64,000 bases of DNA, from assembly GCA_003313425.1 (NCBI GenBank), contig NHZP01000020.1, positions 248,001 to 312,000 on the forward strand, given 5' to 3'. The stretch is from Pseudopyrenochaeta lycopersici (taxonomy: Eukaryota; Ascomycota; Dothideomycetes; Pleosporales; Pseudopyrenochaetaceae). Shown in pieces: positions 50,261 through 61,314 of the stretch. The translations under genes and the position numbers were made by a program. Below the pieces are notes generated by a model. It did no database searches and was not told the origin of the DNA. It saw nothing but the letters and a program-made list of their open reading frames with translations. Numbering within the stretch: position 1 is the stretch's first letter; each line of letters begins with the position of its first letter.

Positions 50261-52557
50261 TTCACTCTTTTACTCCATTCCATCTACTAGACCTACGATT
50301 TTCTTTGCATCATTGCCCCGCCCATCTCAATAAAGAGATTCAAGGAAGGATACGGACATGACATGACTTGATGAAGGCTCTCCCTGGATGGACATACCTC
50401 CTCACATGTTGTCCCATTGCATGATTAGGTGTTTTTGGATACGGGAGCATTTGCACAACAGCACAGCATTGCACGGCGCAGGATCACTTAGCATTTTTCC
50501 ATCATCGGCCGGCGCGCCTTGATGTCCTATAGTAGTTAGTTATACCGCTCCCCTTGCGGGTGACGCGAGTAATGCGAGTTGTAAAAACCTCAAACCATAT
50601 ACTTGGCAACCTTTCGCTTCTTTCCGTGTGTGCTCGAGCGATGGATGGATGGCGGTCTCCTTGCAATTTCGACCAATACTTCTAGCACCCGCGCTAGCTT
50701 AACGGGTATACTCAGATATTGCGTGTTTCTGCAAGGCTGGGAGATATGGAGACTAGCGTGAACGACGCATTCCGATGCGTGACGCGTGTGAACACGTGCG
50801 TGAAGAACGCTTGATAGATCGACGTCCCTTGAATCTTCGTTGACCCGCAGAGTGGTGTTGAAGGCCCACTGAGTCGCACGAAAGGAACCGAGGAGGCTGT
50901 ACTCGGAACGCGCTCAGCCCAATATCCACACCACCTCGCCCAACGAACATAGGGGGGGGGGGGGGTAGGACACCAGTCAGCAGGCGTACTATCTAGTAGC
51001 CAATTGTCAATGTAGTGCAGACTAAGCCTACAACTTTACCCCGCCATGACATCCAATTGTTCTGCCTCGTACAGCAGTTTTTACCGGCCGCAATGCGCAG
51101 CCACACCAAGGCTGACCCACCCCCCTAGTAAACCCCCTACCGCCTGTAAAGAGCTCGCAATCGCATCGCATCAGTCGTCAGCCTGCTGGCCATTTATCTG
51201 CCACGGGCATCCACAGCATCCAGCTTGCGGGCCTATATTGAAACACGGCTCAGCTCGTCGTCTGGTGACCGGTGAGAAAGACCGCAGTTAGGCTTCAAGA
51301 CCGACCGACGCGACCGACACGACCATGGCGGACGGTAAGAGCGGCAGCATGTCGCGAACGGTAAGGCCGGAAGTATGTGCAGTTGGCCAAATGCAGGGGG
51401 TCGAGGAGACCGGTTCGATGATCAAACGTGTGGATGATTGAGGCCTGCATGCCTGGGTGCAGTTTGTGTTTCACCTGTGTGCCTTGGGGTTCAGGTGTCT
51501 GGGTGTGGTTGGTGCTAGCGAGCGAAAAAAGAGAGGTGGCGTCGTCGAAGCGATTGGTGGAACCCGGTTATATGATAGCAGATAGTAGATGGTAAGTAGA
51601 CTAACTCCATCGTGAGTCTTGGGGTTCGTGAAATACCACCGTCCTCATCACCGTTAATCGAGCATCGGAAATTTCCTCGCCGCCGTCCAGAGGCGAGAGG
51701 AAAGATGGCGTAGTTCTGGGTCGGTTGCCAATGCAGCCACGCTCTCGTTTTTGCTATTTCTTTTTCATCTTTTCTTCCCGTGTCTCGCGATATCTGGCTC
51801 CACCGAATGCACTAACGTATTCGTATCGTGCGGGAGCGAGCTTCTTCTAGACTGGCAGGATCTAGACTTTCAGACTTCACTTTACCGGATAGACATCGCA
51901 TCTGAGCGTCTTGGTCTCTTCTATTACTCGCGTACAGTAGGTAATGTCGTGTCGTTAAAGTATGACCATGGCGAATTGTGCAAGCTCTCAGCTCCCACAT
52001 GGCGCATTATGACCACTGACCTCCGTTCTTCAACAACACAGCTCTCTCTCATCAGTCTCAAAGTCTTCACAAATGTCTGCATCCCCATTTCATAAGTCCA
52101 GAATATACATATGCCGAGAATGAAAAAAAATTGAGCCCCTCGGAAATCCATGCGCTGTATCTTAACACCGGCAAGACTTGTCAGCTATCGAGCAATGCCT
52201 CTCCGCATCAATGTAGAAGATGACCTCCACGGAGCCCACTCATACATAGCAGCACATCGCTTGCGCACTTTTTATGCGGGTAAACTAGTGAACAACCATC
52301 CCTCGGCTGAGTAGTCAAGCGACGTAGCACGGGCATGAAGTTCTGCAACATCTGATACACCATCTGACAAAAACCCGTACACCACGGTAGGTCACTGTGC
52401 CGGGCCTTTTCAAGCACACGATGCTCTTTCCTCTTTCCTCTGCACCGCCATCACCGTCATCACGACACACTCTCTTTTCCGTCGGTCAGCCATTCGTTTG
52501 TGCCTGCCATGGCTTCTTTTCGTTAACCGCTGCGCGGTTTCCTCTTTTTTTTACTTA
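50261..52557. other. Intergenic, 2.3 kb
   Basis: No supported gene. It holds a 14-G run at 50952, a short GACCGAC-type imperfect tandem near 51300, and CT-rich sequence before the next gene. The open frame at 51751-52095 has no family signal. Confidence 0.55.
50952..50965 (+). repeat. Homopolymer run of 14 G
   Basis: Fourteen consecutive G bases in non-coding DNA downstream of the cyclin gene. Length errors are common in such runs, so the count is as given in the sequence only. Confidence 0.8.
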
Positions 52558-54459
52558 ATGGTTCGTCAGTTTTCTTTTCCCCCGGGCGAGCGCAGGGCGA
52601 CGGGGCCGGATGGCAGGACGCTGCGGTACAGTCATTGGAGACGGTATAATACCTTCTACGGCCTGGCGTTTACGACGACGCTGGCGACTACCCTCCTGCT
52701 CGCTGAGGTCTATCACTGGCGTGTCACGGGGTACCTTTTTATACTGGCCAATAGGTTTCCGGGCTCGGTCGCGCTCGTGGTTCAGATCCTCGCTGCCTTC
52801 TTCGGGCTGCTGCATGTTGCTGTCATCTGCAAGCTCATCAATTATGCCCTTCGGCTGCGCCTCACGAGGGTGAGTGTCTCGCTGGATGTTCTGCGGACAT
52901 GGGTGGATCTGACTATCCCGCGTATCGATTGGGATCTTCCACTTCGATTCTTCTTCCCTGTCTTATTCATCGTCTTCCTCAGTCTCGTTCCTGCGGCATT
53001 ATGGGCTGGTTCCATGACGCCGTCAGTGTCGCGCACCACGGGCAGTGGCATGCTTCTGATACCCAGTTACGAGGATGTGAGCTACATCAAAGAGTACCCG
53101 ATGATGATAGGAAGTGCAGGACCATCGCTGCGTACGCAAAAAGGCTTCTTTACGTATTCTGTTGGCCAGCAGCAGAGTGGTCAGCTCCTTTCATCCGCTG
53201 CTTCTGCCTCCTCAACTGGTAGAGGGCCACATGTTCATCGCAAGCTTGACAATACTCAGTTCAGCTACAGGGGTCGATCGTTCGGCGTTGGAGCGCCCAT
53301 AGGGCTCATGGACCAGGGCATATTGTCTAACAATCAAGTTGCGGGCTACATCTACCAAGAGGAGGGCTATCTCGCAAACGTCACCTGCACCTACAACGCG
53401 ACCTCCAACTTTGTCCTCTCCGGCCCCGTCAACGAGTGGATCTACTCTGCCTCAGGCAACCTTCCAGACAGCGTCGACGGCGCCGAATACTCAAACTACA
53501 TCGGCCACGACGGCAAGGCCATTGTCGCAATCGGCGTAGCCTTCAGCGAACGCTCGCCGCGCCGCTACCTCGCCATTGCCGCCGGCGAAGCATACGGCTT
53601 CCTCAACCGCACACAATGCGAGTTCGACTTCACCCCCACGCTCTTCAACGTCACCGTCGACGTCGGGAATCTCAACATCACCGTGAAGCCCGCGGCGACG
53701 ATGCGAGACTTCAACCCCCAGCGGAACATCACACGGGCCGTGGTACGCCAGTTTGAATTAATGTCTAATGATATGACGAATCTCTACGTTTCGCTCCTCG
53801 GCGAAGCGTTCAACTCGAGCATCGCAGCGTACAAGATGTCTCGCGCGGCCGCGTCGCGGAACCCCTTCACAGATGAAGAAGCCACACTAGCAGGCCTCAC
53901 AAACTCCATCACCGCAATGGCCGACGACATGCTCGTCGCGTACGCATCCGCGCAACTCATGGTGGGCAGAATGTTCACGCAGCAGCCTGCCAAAGTGTAT
54001 GTGTACGCCTTGCAGTTCGGGCAGCCGGGCTACATCTACGCCATCTTCAGCCTCAACCTCGTCATCATCTTCGCTGTCGTCTTCGAGGCCGTGCGCACGG
54101 TGGGCTGGTCCAGTCTTGGACGCTTCAACTACCTCGACCCGCGGGACCTCATCATCGCGGCGTCGCGAGGGGGCGCGGAGATTGCGCACGCAGCCGACGC
54201 CATCATGGACAAGCGGAATGGGAAGAAGATGAAGCATGTCTGGCTGTTGAGCGATCCCGACGAGGGGAACGGGAGTATGGTGGTGAATCTGCAGGGAGAT
54301 CGCGAGGGGCATGTTAAGATTGTTGTCGCTGGGGCTGGAGAGGGTGACGTGTATGGTTCTGATGAGAAGAAATCGAGGTTTAGTTTTGTAGACGATGACA
54401 TTCAGGAGGAGAAAGGCAGAACGAAGAAGACAAACGTAGGCATCTTCGGGGCCAAGTAA
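52558..54459 (+). CDS. Uncharacterised five-pass glycosylated membrane protein
   Basis: Single exon of 633 aa from the ATG at 52558 (MVRQFSFPPGERR). Upstream in-frame codons begin at a TTG, and another ATG at 52509 is out of frame. Hydrophobic segments lie near residues 33-52, 57-77, 78-98 and 130-152, followed by a large domain of about 340 residues and a final segment near 492-512. The large domain has several N-glycosylation sequons (NVTC, NATS, NRTQ, NVTV, NITV, NITR, NSSI), so it should face the lumen or outside. The C-terminal 120 residues are cytosolic and charged. I recognise no catalytic motif. The layout (TM bundle, glycosylated domain, last TM) is common in fungal surface proteins of unknown role. 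Confidence 0.82.
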   Translation: MVRQFSFPPGERRATGPDGRTLRYSHWRRYNTFYGLAFTTTLATTLLLAEVYHWRVTGYLFILANRFPGSVALVVQILAAFFGLLHVAVICKLINYALRLRLTRVSVSLDVLRTWVDLTIPRIDWDLPLRFFFPVLFIVFLSLVPAALWAGSMTPSVSRTTGSGMLLIPSYEDVSYIKEYPMMIGSAGPSLRTQKGFFTYSVGQQQSGQLLSSAASASSTGRGPHVHRKLDNTQFSYRGRSFGVGAPIGLMDQGILSNNQVAGYIYQEEGYLANVTCTYNATSNFVLSGPVNEWIYSASGNLPDSVDGAEYSNYIGHDGKAIVAIGVAFSERSPRRYLAIAAGEAYGFLNRTQCEFDFTPTLFNVTVDVGNLNITVKPAATMRDFNPQRNITRAVVRQFELMSNDMTNLYVSLLGEAFNSSIAAYKMSRAAASRNPFTDEEATLAGLTNSITAMADDMLVAYASAQLMVGRMFTQQPAKVYVYALQFGQPGYIYAIFSLNLVIIFAVVFEAVRTVGWSSLGRFNYLDPRDLIIAASRGGAEIAHAADAIMDKRNGKKMKHVWLLSDPDEGNGSMVVNLQGDREGHVKIVVAGAGEGDVYGSDEKKSRFSFVDDDIQEEKGRTKKTNVGIFGAK

Positions 54460-54756
54460 TATGCGACATCAACCATGTTATAACGGGCTATGAGGAGGAC
54501 ATGTGATTTCTTGGTATGCGTCATGGCATAATAATATGATAACTAAATCCGATTGAGCAGAATCCAAACTCATGAGCCCAAGCCATATCCCGAATGTAAA
54601 TGCGCAATCTAACTCCGTGTACCAATGCAGATGTGAGACGGGCACATATGAGAGCAATACAAGAGTGACGAGGAGGATGCGGCGCCACCAGATGGCCAAT
54701 GGGGGTATAAAACGGAAGAAATGGAGTGAAAGGAACGAAGATGGGGAATAAGATGA

Positions 54757-56486
54757 CTAGCCACCTCTTCCTCGTCCTCGGCCCCTCCCACTGCCACTCG
54801 CTGTCCGTGTCATTGGCACACCGCCAACGGCGAGTGACTCCCGATCGCCATACCTCAACGGCGTATTGCCTCCGGCATCGCTCCACCCCGCCATTGAACT
54901 CTGTGCACTCATGGGCACCCCGCCGATTCCTCCGCCAACTTCTAGGAGGGGCGCCGTATTTCGGATATGACTTGTGATCTCGTTGACGGGCTCGTGGAAG
55001 TGGGGCGGCTGAACCTGGTAGTCTCTCGCTCTGACAGGATTACATGCAGCTTGCAAGAGCTTCTCATTGAGTTCGTCGTCAGGGCGCGGGTCCCTGAGCA
55101 TAAGCTTCAGATCCTGCTCGACATCCTGGGCAGAGAGGGCAGGCGGGGTGGGCGCTGCGGCGTTGAGTTTCTGGAAAACCTTGGCGTCGAGCACGAAAGG
55201 CGGTTGGTAGATGAAGGGCATCTGGCCGTTGGCGATGGCGGCGGTGGGGTTAAGTGCTGAGCGAGTTGCGCCGCGGGTGGCGTGAGGATTGGAGGAGATC
55301 TGGCGAGCCATGTCTGAGGCACCGGGCAGGTCGTCTGAGTCCTGGTCTGCATCCATGGGGTCGCCGTTTTCGGAGGCGTGGTCGCCGTTTGTGCCATTGG
55401 TGTTGGCGTTGCCGTTTGTGGCGGGCTCGTGTGGAGCATCGGCGTGCTTCATCTTTGCGAAGAAGTGCGAGGCGGCGGTTGTGGCTCGGTTCGTGGCCAT
55501 GTTAAGCTCCTTTTCGGTGAAGAGGCGCTCGAGCGAGTAGGCCGAGGACTCGAATTGGGCGTTGACGGTGCGGGCTTTGGCTTCGCGGAAGGGCGAGCCA
55601 ATGCCCATCTCAATGTTACGGCCGGCAGGGCCCGGCGAGTCGTTGTCGTTTTCTTCGAACAGCTTTCGTTTGCGCTTGTTCTCCGTTGCGGCGGCGGCGG
55701 CGGCTTCTTCGGCATCCCCGAACTTGTGTCCCGTCCGCCGTGTCTTTCGGGGCGCTTGTGGACCGCCGGGGCTGGCAGGGTTGCCGATGCCGAACTGGTT
55801 GGGGTGCAGCAGCATGGCATTGCTGTCGGAGAGGTCCAGCTGTTCCTTCTCGCGCTTCAGCCTGCCAGTGCGTGCTTGGATGCTGGTGACGAGGCGCTCG
55901 CGGATGGTGGCAGCCAGCAGCTTGTGCTCTTCCTCGGCGATCTGGACCTTGTAGAAGTGCGAGTTTTCGACTTCGTTCTTGGTGTTCTCGTGCTTGTTCT
56001 GTGGGGGAGGAAAAGAGTCAGCGGGCGGGCGGGCGGACAAGGAGCTTCGGCGCGGCGGCCAGGGCTTACCCAGAGCATCGTCAGGTTGTAGTCGCGCTCT
56101 TCCATGGCGTCGTTGACGGCGTCGACGAAGCGCGCGTAGTGCTTGCCGCACTGGGCAATGTAGTCTGTGCCGGCACTCGGCGCAGTAGGCACAGTGTTGC
56201 CCATGATCTGCGCGATGAGCTCCGAGGCCTTTTCTCCGCCGTCGTCGAGCGGCTTGTTTGCGTACGGGTCGGCCTTCATGATCAGGTTGATGTCGGCCTG
56301 CAGCGCGGCCAGCTGGGCCCGGTAGTGGCTGTCTCTGTTGTCCGAGAAGGAGCTCATCATCTCGGCCAGCTTCTCGGCCAGCATGTTGCGCCGCTTGTCG
56401 CGTTTCGAGGGCTGCGGTTGCGGCGAGGTGGCCGAGTGCCCGAGCGGGAAGTTGTCCGCTGGGGACGGGCTGCCGTTTCGAACCAT
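54757..56486 (-). CDS. Sds3-like histone deacetylase complex subunit
   Basis: Two exons, 56070-56486 and 54757-55998, with a 71-nt intron (ends cccccacag), give 552 aa. The Sds3-like domain covers about residues 27-200: SKRDKRRNMLAEKLAEMMSS, YRAQLAALQADINLIMKADP, then YARFVDAVNDAMEERDYNL, and after the splice NKHENTKNEVENSHFYKVQI. Sds3 family members hold the Rpd3/Sin3 deacetylase complex together. The second half is disordered, with an Ala run, a basic KRKRK (possible nuclear signal), an Asn/Thr/Gly repeat and a C-terminal RGRGRGRGG. The start at 56486 is the first ATG in frame with the domain. The open frame runs on to 56568 without an ATG in context. It converges on the membrane-protein gene. 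Confidence 0.85.
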
Positions 56487-57062
56487 GGCGGTGCGGGCGG
56501 TGCAGTGTCGTGTCTTTGCAGCGGCAGAGCGCAGCTGCTGCAGGAGTTGAAGTTTGGCGGAGAGACAACTCTAAGAATGCTCAAGAAAATGCTTCAATAG
56601 ACGGCGCGGGCCTCGAGAAAAGCTGCCTGGACTCGGGCGGTGATTCCCTACAGCGTGCGAGACATGTAGCAGCCGAAAGAGTGCCGCGCAGACGGTTTGC
56701 AAGAGTGAATTGGGTCTGGACAATAGGCGGAGCGTCACTTGAGCACGCTGTTCGAATCGGGTTAGCGTCTTTTCTGTGCCGACCGCCGACCTGTGGTCTT
56801 GGCAGGTACGTCCTCTTCCATTGCAAGCATATGTCAGCCTATCGAACAGTCTTTCTATCCCAAAATCCAGAAGCAATGGAGTTGATATTGCTGAAATCTG
56901 TCGTTTATCTCTGAAGAACCGTGAAGTCATGTCTACACCATTTACCACCAACATCCCATGCACGTGCCTCGACCAGCATCCCCTCCCACACCATTCCCTT
57001 CGTCTCCACTACATCTCTGCGAGCCGATTTTATCCTAGTCTGCTGAACAGACATGGTTCGCT
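56487..57062. other. Intergenic
   Basis: Promoter side of the Sds3-like gene and 3' side of the BYS1-like gene. Open frames here show no family signal. Confidence 0.55.
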
Positions 57063-57515
57063 TCAAGCACACAGCTTGAGCTCCAAGTCCGTCTGACCCC
57101 AGTAATGCGCTGTATGATTTGGCTTCGGCTCACCATTCCACGTAATCTCCTCTACATTCTTTCCTTCCTCTCCACCGAGGACCAGTTTCTTGCCCCAAAA
57201 GTCGAAGCCCGCATGGGAGCTCAGGTCGTAGTAGATTTCTTCGCCCTTGTGGTACGAGTACGCAAAGGTAAGCACTGGCTTGCCGTCCCAGAGCCCCTTT
57301 TCAGTCCTGGTGATTTTGATGGCAGTGCCGGTTTCGTCAAAGTACTGGGCCTCGGTCCAAGTGCTGTTGGGTGAGAGCTTGTTGGTGATGCCTGGTGATT
57401 TGCTGACAGACGTCACCCATACGGTGAAGTCGCACTTGTTGGTGACAATCGATGTGTTTCCGAGAGTAGTGCCGGCTGCGAGACCAATGCTGGCAAGGAC
57501 GAGTAGGAGACGCAT
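57063..57515 (-). CDS. BYS1-like small secreted protein
   Basis: Single exon of 150 aa. A signal peptide, starting MRLLLVLASIGLAAGTTLG, ends near residue 19. The mature part has NKCDFTVWVTSV, typical of the BYS1 (Blastomyces yeast-phase-specific) family of fungal secreted or wall proteins. Two cysteines, Cys28 and Cys149, probably form one disulfide that ties the ends of a beta-sandwich. Later blocks (WTEAQYFDETGTAIKITR, LTFAYSYHKGEEIYYDLSS) are also family-like. Sequons NTS, NST and NHT allow N-glycosylation. A minus-strand TATAAGA lies about 131 nt upstream. The role is unknown; a wall-associated protein is likely. Confidence 0.8.
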   Translation of the reverse strand: MRLLLVLASIGLAAGTTLGNTSIVTNKCDFTVWVTSVSKSPGITNKLSPNSTWTEAQYFDETGTAIKITRTEKGLWDGKPVLTFAYSYHKGEEIYYDLSSHAGFDFWGKKLVLGGEEGKNVEEITWNGEPKPNHTAHYWGQTDLELKLCA

Positions 57516-58907
57516 TGTGGTTGTATTGTGTCGAGCAAGGTGTTGTCGAGGCAGGTGATGGCTAGACCGGTGTAGAGTCTGAATTAGCTGGGGAGAAGGT
57601 GTAGAAGCGTGAGCTTGCGCATTCCCATCAAGCGCAACACCTCTTTCTTATACGATGCGAGGGTTGCTCGCCGAGCCCATTGTACATCCTATCTTGCCTG
57701 TGCTCTCGCCGGATGCCCAAGCTAGGGTATATTAAAGGTTGCCTTGTGCGATGGCATAGGCCAAGTAAGGTACCAGCCTCCCTACTCGCAATGTACCAGC
57801 ATGTTACCATACCGCAGCTGTCCAGTCATCTCCCTCCCTGAAGTGAGGTCAATAAGGTTTATCTTGGCCCTAGCTTCAGATGGTGGTTAGGCAAGGTCGG
57901 GCGTTGTATATCTGCGGTGGTACAGCAAGCTATGGAGTCATGCTGCTGTGATACCAACGTCTTGACGCAGGTACAAGTCGTTAGTCACACCCGCGCGAAT
58001 AGGTGCTTGAGCAACTGCGGTGGCAAATTGAAAAAAAGCAAAGCCGAAAATACAGCAGCGATGAGACATTGATGAAAGTCGAGAGACGGTGCTTGTTGGT
58101 TGAGAGGACCAGGTCATGCAACAGAAAGGACTTTACGTAGCAATAGTGTTGTTACAAAAAAGGAGCAATCACTGCCGTGAGTGGAGTGTTCTAATACAGG
58201 CGTGTCAACTGTCAAGAGCGGGTGTGACTGTGTCAGTCTCGTCGCAGAATGAATGTTTCTCGGCCATCACATAGGATGAACTTTGCTGAAAGTTGCAAGC
58301 TGAGCAAGTTTCGTACGATCTTGGTCGATAGTAATCATCGGATCGTGAAAGGTAGCTTCGCCTATGGAGCCGCTTGTCCGGCACAACCGTAAACGGCAGG
58401 AGGAACGTGACATGCCTTTGTTGCTAATGTGAGGGATGCGGTCGCATCTTGGGGTTAGCAAATAGCCAAGGCAGGGAGAGCCGTGAGAAGCGCGTACGCG
58501 GTCCTCGTTTTGGCGACCGCATTTTATGTTGGTATCCGAGCGGAATATACGGAAAGCAGGACGTCGTAACAGGGATTGATAGACTCAATTGCACCACGCG
58601 AGAACCTCCTTGACGTTTTCTGACAACTCCCCCAAAACTTTGCATTGCAAAATGACCTCGTGCTTGTACATAAATTTCGTGAGAGTCAGGTTAGGAGATA
58701 TGGACTTGGTCAGCCAACATTCCGTGTCTTGAGCCGGGCGATGCCGTCCAACCTCGGCATAAGGCTGCAGCGTCATCCGCCTCCACATTCCGCCCGCATT
58801 TCAGTTGCGGAACTGTCGCCGCCATGTGACAATCACTCTTCGACTCGCTAGAGTCTCTTCTCTTCACATTTTGACATTCTTCAAGCTTCCACCTGATAAT
58901 TTTGGCC
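57516..58907. other. Divergent intergenic region BYS1-like / ERG10
   Basis: About 1.4 kb with no supported gene. It must hold both promoters. Short open frames without family signal only. Confidence 0.55.
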
Positions 58908-60305
58908 ATGTCATACGCTGCGCTCCGCACAACCGCAAGAATGGCTTCACGGCCACAGCAACGCCTGGCTAGCATACAAAGGCAGTTCAGCGCCTCCGCG
59001 CAGCAAAAGAAGGAGATTAGAGACGCATATATCATAAGTGCTAGCCGAACGCCAACTGCAGTCGTATGTACACTCCTGCCTTTCATGACAAGTGTGCTAA
59101 AATCAACAGTTTAATGGCAATTTCACAACAGTGTCTGCAACACAACTCGGCGCCACAGCGATCAAGTCTGCCCTCGAGAAGTCGAAAGTCCCTGTTTCCT
59201 CCATAGATGCCGTGTACATGGGCAATGTGCTCTCCGCTGGCGTCGGACAGGCACCTGCACGACAAGCCGCCATCTTCGCCGGCCTACCTACCAACATTGA
59301 AGCCACCACCATAAACAAGGTGTGCGCCTCAGGTCTCAAAGCTGTCAACATCGCCGCCTCCACCATCGAGCTCGGACAAGCGGAGGCGCAGGTCGCCGGA
59401 GGTATGGAGAATATGACACGCGTGCCATACTATTTGAACAGGGCAAGCCAACAGCCTGCATTTGGACACCAGAAGCTGCAGGATGGGCTGATTGCAGATG
59501 GCTTGTGGGATGTGTACAACCAGATCCACATGGGTAACTGTGCGGAGAACACTGCAAAGAAGTACGACCTCTCAAGACAAGAGCAGGACGATTATGCTAT
59601 CGAGACGTACAAGCGTGCGCAGAAAGCTTATAAGGAAGGTCTCTTCAAAGACGAGATTGTGCCCGTTACCGTCAAGTCAAAGAAGGGCGACATCGTTATT
59701 TCCGAGGATGAACAGTACAACAAACTTAAGCTGGAAAAGGTGCCAACACTGAAGCCCGCTTTCGAGAAGGGCCCTAATGGCACAGTCACTGCGGCGAACA
59801 GCTCTCCCCTCAGTGACGGCGCGTCAGCACTCGTATTAGGAAGCAAAGAGATCGCCCAGAAATATGGAAAGGACAGCCGTGTCTTGGCAAAGGTCATCAC
59901 CTATGCTGATGCCTCCGTTGGTACGTCTTCTCCGCGCCTCGGCCTATCTGCCACTAACGTGAAATAGACCCCATCGACTTCCCCATCGCCCCCGCTTCCT
60001 GCGTGGAGAAGCTGCTCAAGCAATCCGGTCTTTCCAAAGAGGACATCTCCATCTGGGAATTCAACGAGGCCTTTGCAGCTGTGATCAAAGCCAACGGCAA
60101 AATCCTCGGCCTTGGAACCGACAACATCAACCCTAGAGGAGGAGCCATCGCCCTTGGACATGCGCTCGGTAGCTCCGGTAGCAGGATATTGGTGACATTA
60201 CTGCATCAGTTGGAGGTTGGCCAGTACGGTGCTGCTGCCATCTGCAACGGCGGAGGAGCAGCGTCAGGAATCATTGTGCAAAGAGTGAGCGCAGACCAAC
60301 TCTAG
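58908..60305 (+). CDS. ERG10: Mitochondrial acetyl-CoA acetyltransferase (thiolase)
   Basis: Three exons, 58908-59063, 59110-59920 and 59968-60305, with introns of 46 and 47 nt, give 434 aa. The reaction joins two acetyl-CoA to acetoacetyl-CoA, or the reverse. Thiolase residues: Cys124 in [12 protein letters not shown], His387 in [11 protein letters not shown] and Cys415 in CNGGGAASG, with NEAFAAV before them. The first 36 residues are rich in Arg, Ala and Ser ([20 protein letters not shown]), like a mitochondrial presequence. This suggests the mitochondrial form (erg10A type) rather than the cytosolic mevalonate enzyme. An inner ATG at residue 12 could give a shorter form. There is no C-terminal peroxisome signal. 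Confidence 0.93.
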
Positions 60306-60509
60306 AAGTCCGTGGCCGCCACAGCATTAGGTAAAAGTTCAGATATCCAAAAATCAGTCTTGAGGAAAACCATGAATCTATGATATGACAAATCTCCACA
60401 AAGTCTCGCTAAGTCTCTGCCAATTTTTCTTTCATATCTACCTTGCCCGACTACCTTTACGTCTCTCCATTTTACATACTCATATAAACACCCCCCATTG
60501 CACCAGGCC

Positions 60510-60514
60510 AAAAA
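60510..60514 (-). terminator. RNA polymerase III terminator of tRNA-Ser
   Basis: Five T on the minus strand, six bases after the tRNA 3' end, as expected for RNA polymerase III. Confidence 0.75.
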
Positions 60515-60520
60515 GAACGT

Positions 60521-60601
60521 CGACGTGGGCCAGATTCGAACTGACGCTCCCGAGGGAACAAGATTTCAAGTCTTGCGCGATAACCACTCCGCCACCACGC
60601 C
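60521..60601 (-). tRNA. tRNA-Ser(UGA)
   Basis: The 81-nt minus-strand RNA starts GGCGTGGTGGCGGAGTGG and folds as a class II tRNA. The acceptor stem GGCGTGG pairs with CCACGTC (one G-U), followed by discriminator G. The D-arm contains the A box (TGGCGGAGTGG). The anticodon stem CAAGA/TCTTG encloses CTTGAAA, giving anticodon TGA (plus-strand 60566-60568). A long variable arm (GTTCCCTCGGGAGC) is diagnostic of serine. The T-arm has AGTTCGAATCT. There is no intron and no encoded CCA. Confidence 0.95.
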
Positions 60602-61314
60602 CGGAACGCTGCCTGGCTAATGCTGTATACTCGCCACTCCACCGAAATATCCTTATATCTCCGGCCTACCGCCGCTCAGCTACGAGGCGCGCCGGGAGAG
60701 AATGAAAAAAACACGCATTGAGGGGCGCTGGTGTGACTCGCCAGACTGGGGTGCGGTGGGTCTGTGGAGCGTTGCGCATTGCGTTTGCGGTGGTGTGCGT
60801 GCCATGGTGAAGGGGGAGGTGCATGACGGGTGGTACAACAACATCGAATTGAGACTTGGGATTACTAATTTTTGCGTAACGGTTTTAAGAGGGGGGAAAC
60901 TCACATGGACGGCTTTTAGATTTTATTACTCCAAGGCCACTAAGTGGATGCATCGTGCACGAAGATGAGAGTTAACCTATTAGCCTCCCCTACTGAAAGT
61001 GTCATAGCAGTAGACCCGACGATACAATGCTCTTGTTTATTATCATTATAGCCTTCTTGTCATTTCTACTTGTATTCTTGAAACAGCCGTGACAACGTTT
61101 TTGTTAAGCACAAAGATACGCCAATACCGAGAGTTCTAGTCCCCGCTGGGAAACCGGAAACAATGGGAAAAAAACCCATCCCAAACGCCTCTATCTGTCC
61201 ACCGAAAATTGAAACGTGCGAGTAAAGTGGAAATATAACACCCATGCAAAAGTCCTCCCATCTCCACAGAACGCTCCAAAACACAACCCGACTTACTCAA
61301 AGGAAAAACGTCAC
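60602..61314. other. Intergenic
   Basis: 5' flank of the tRNA and 3' flank of the C2H2 gene. No gene is supported; an 88-codon open frame at 60702-60968 has no family signal. The 215 nt between ERG10 and the tRNA are likewise empty. Confidence 0.55.

Noticed and set aside
55378..56091. 237-codon frame antisense to the Sds3-like gene
   Set aside because: Shadow of the Ala/Gly-rich coding strand, and it crosses the intron of the real gene.
56745..56780. GTTCGAATC word resembling a tRNA T-loop
   Set aside because: The flanking bases do not pair as a T-stem and no A box lies upstream at the right distance.
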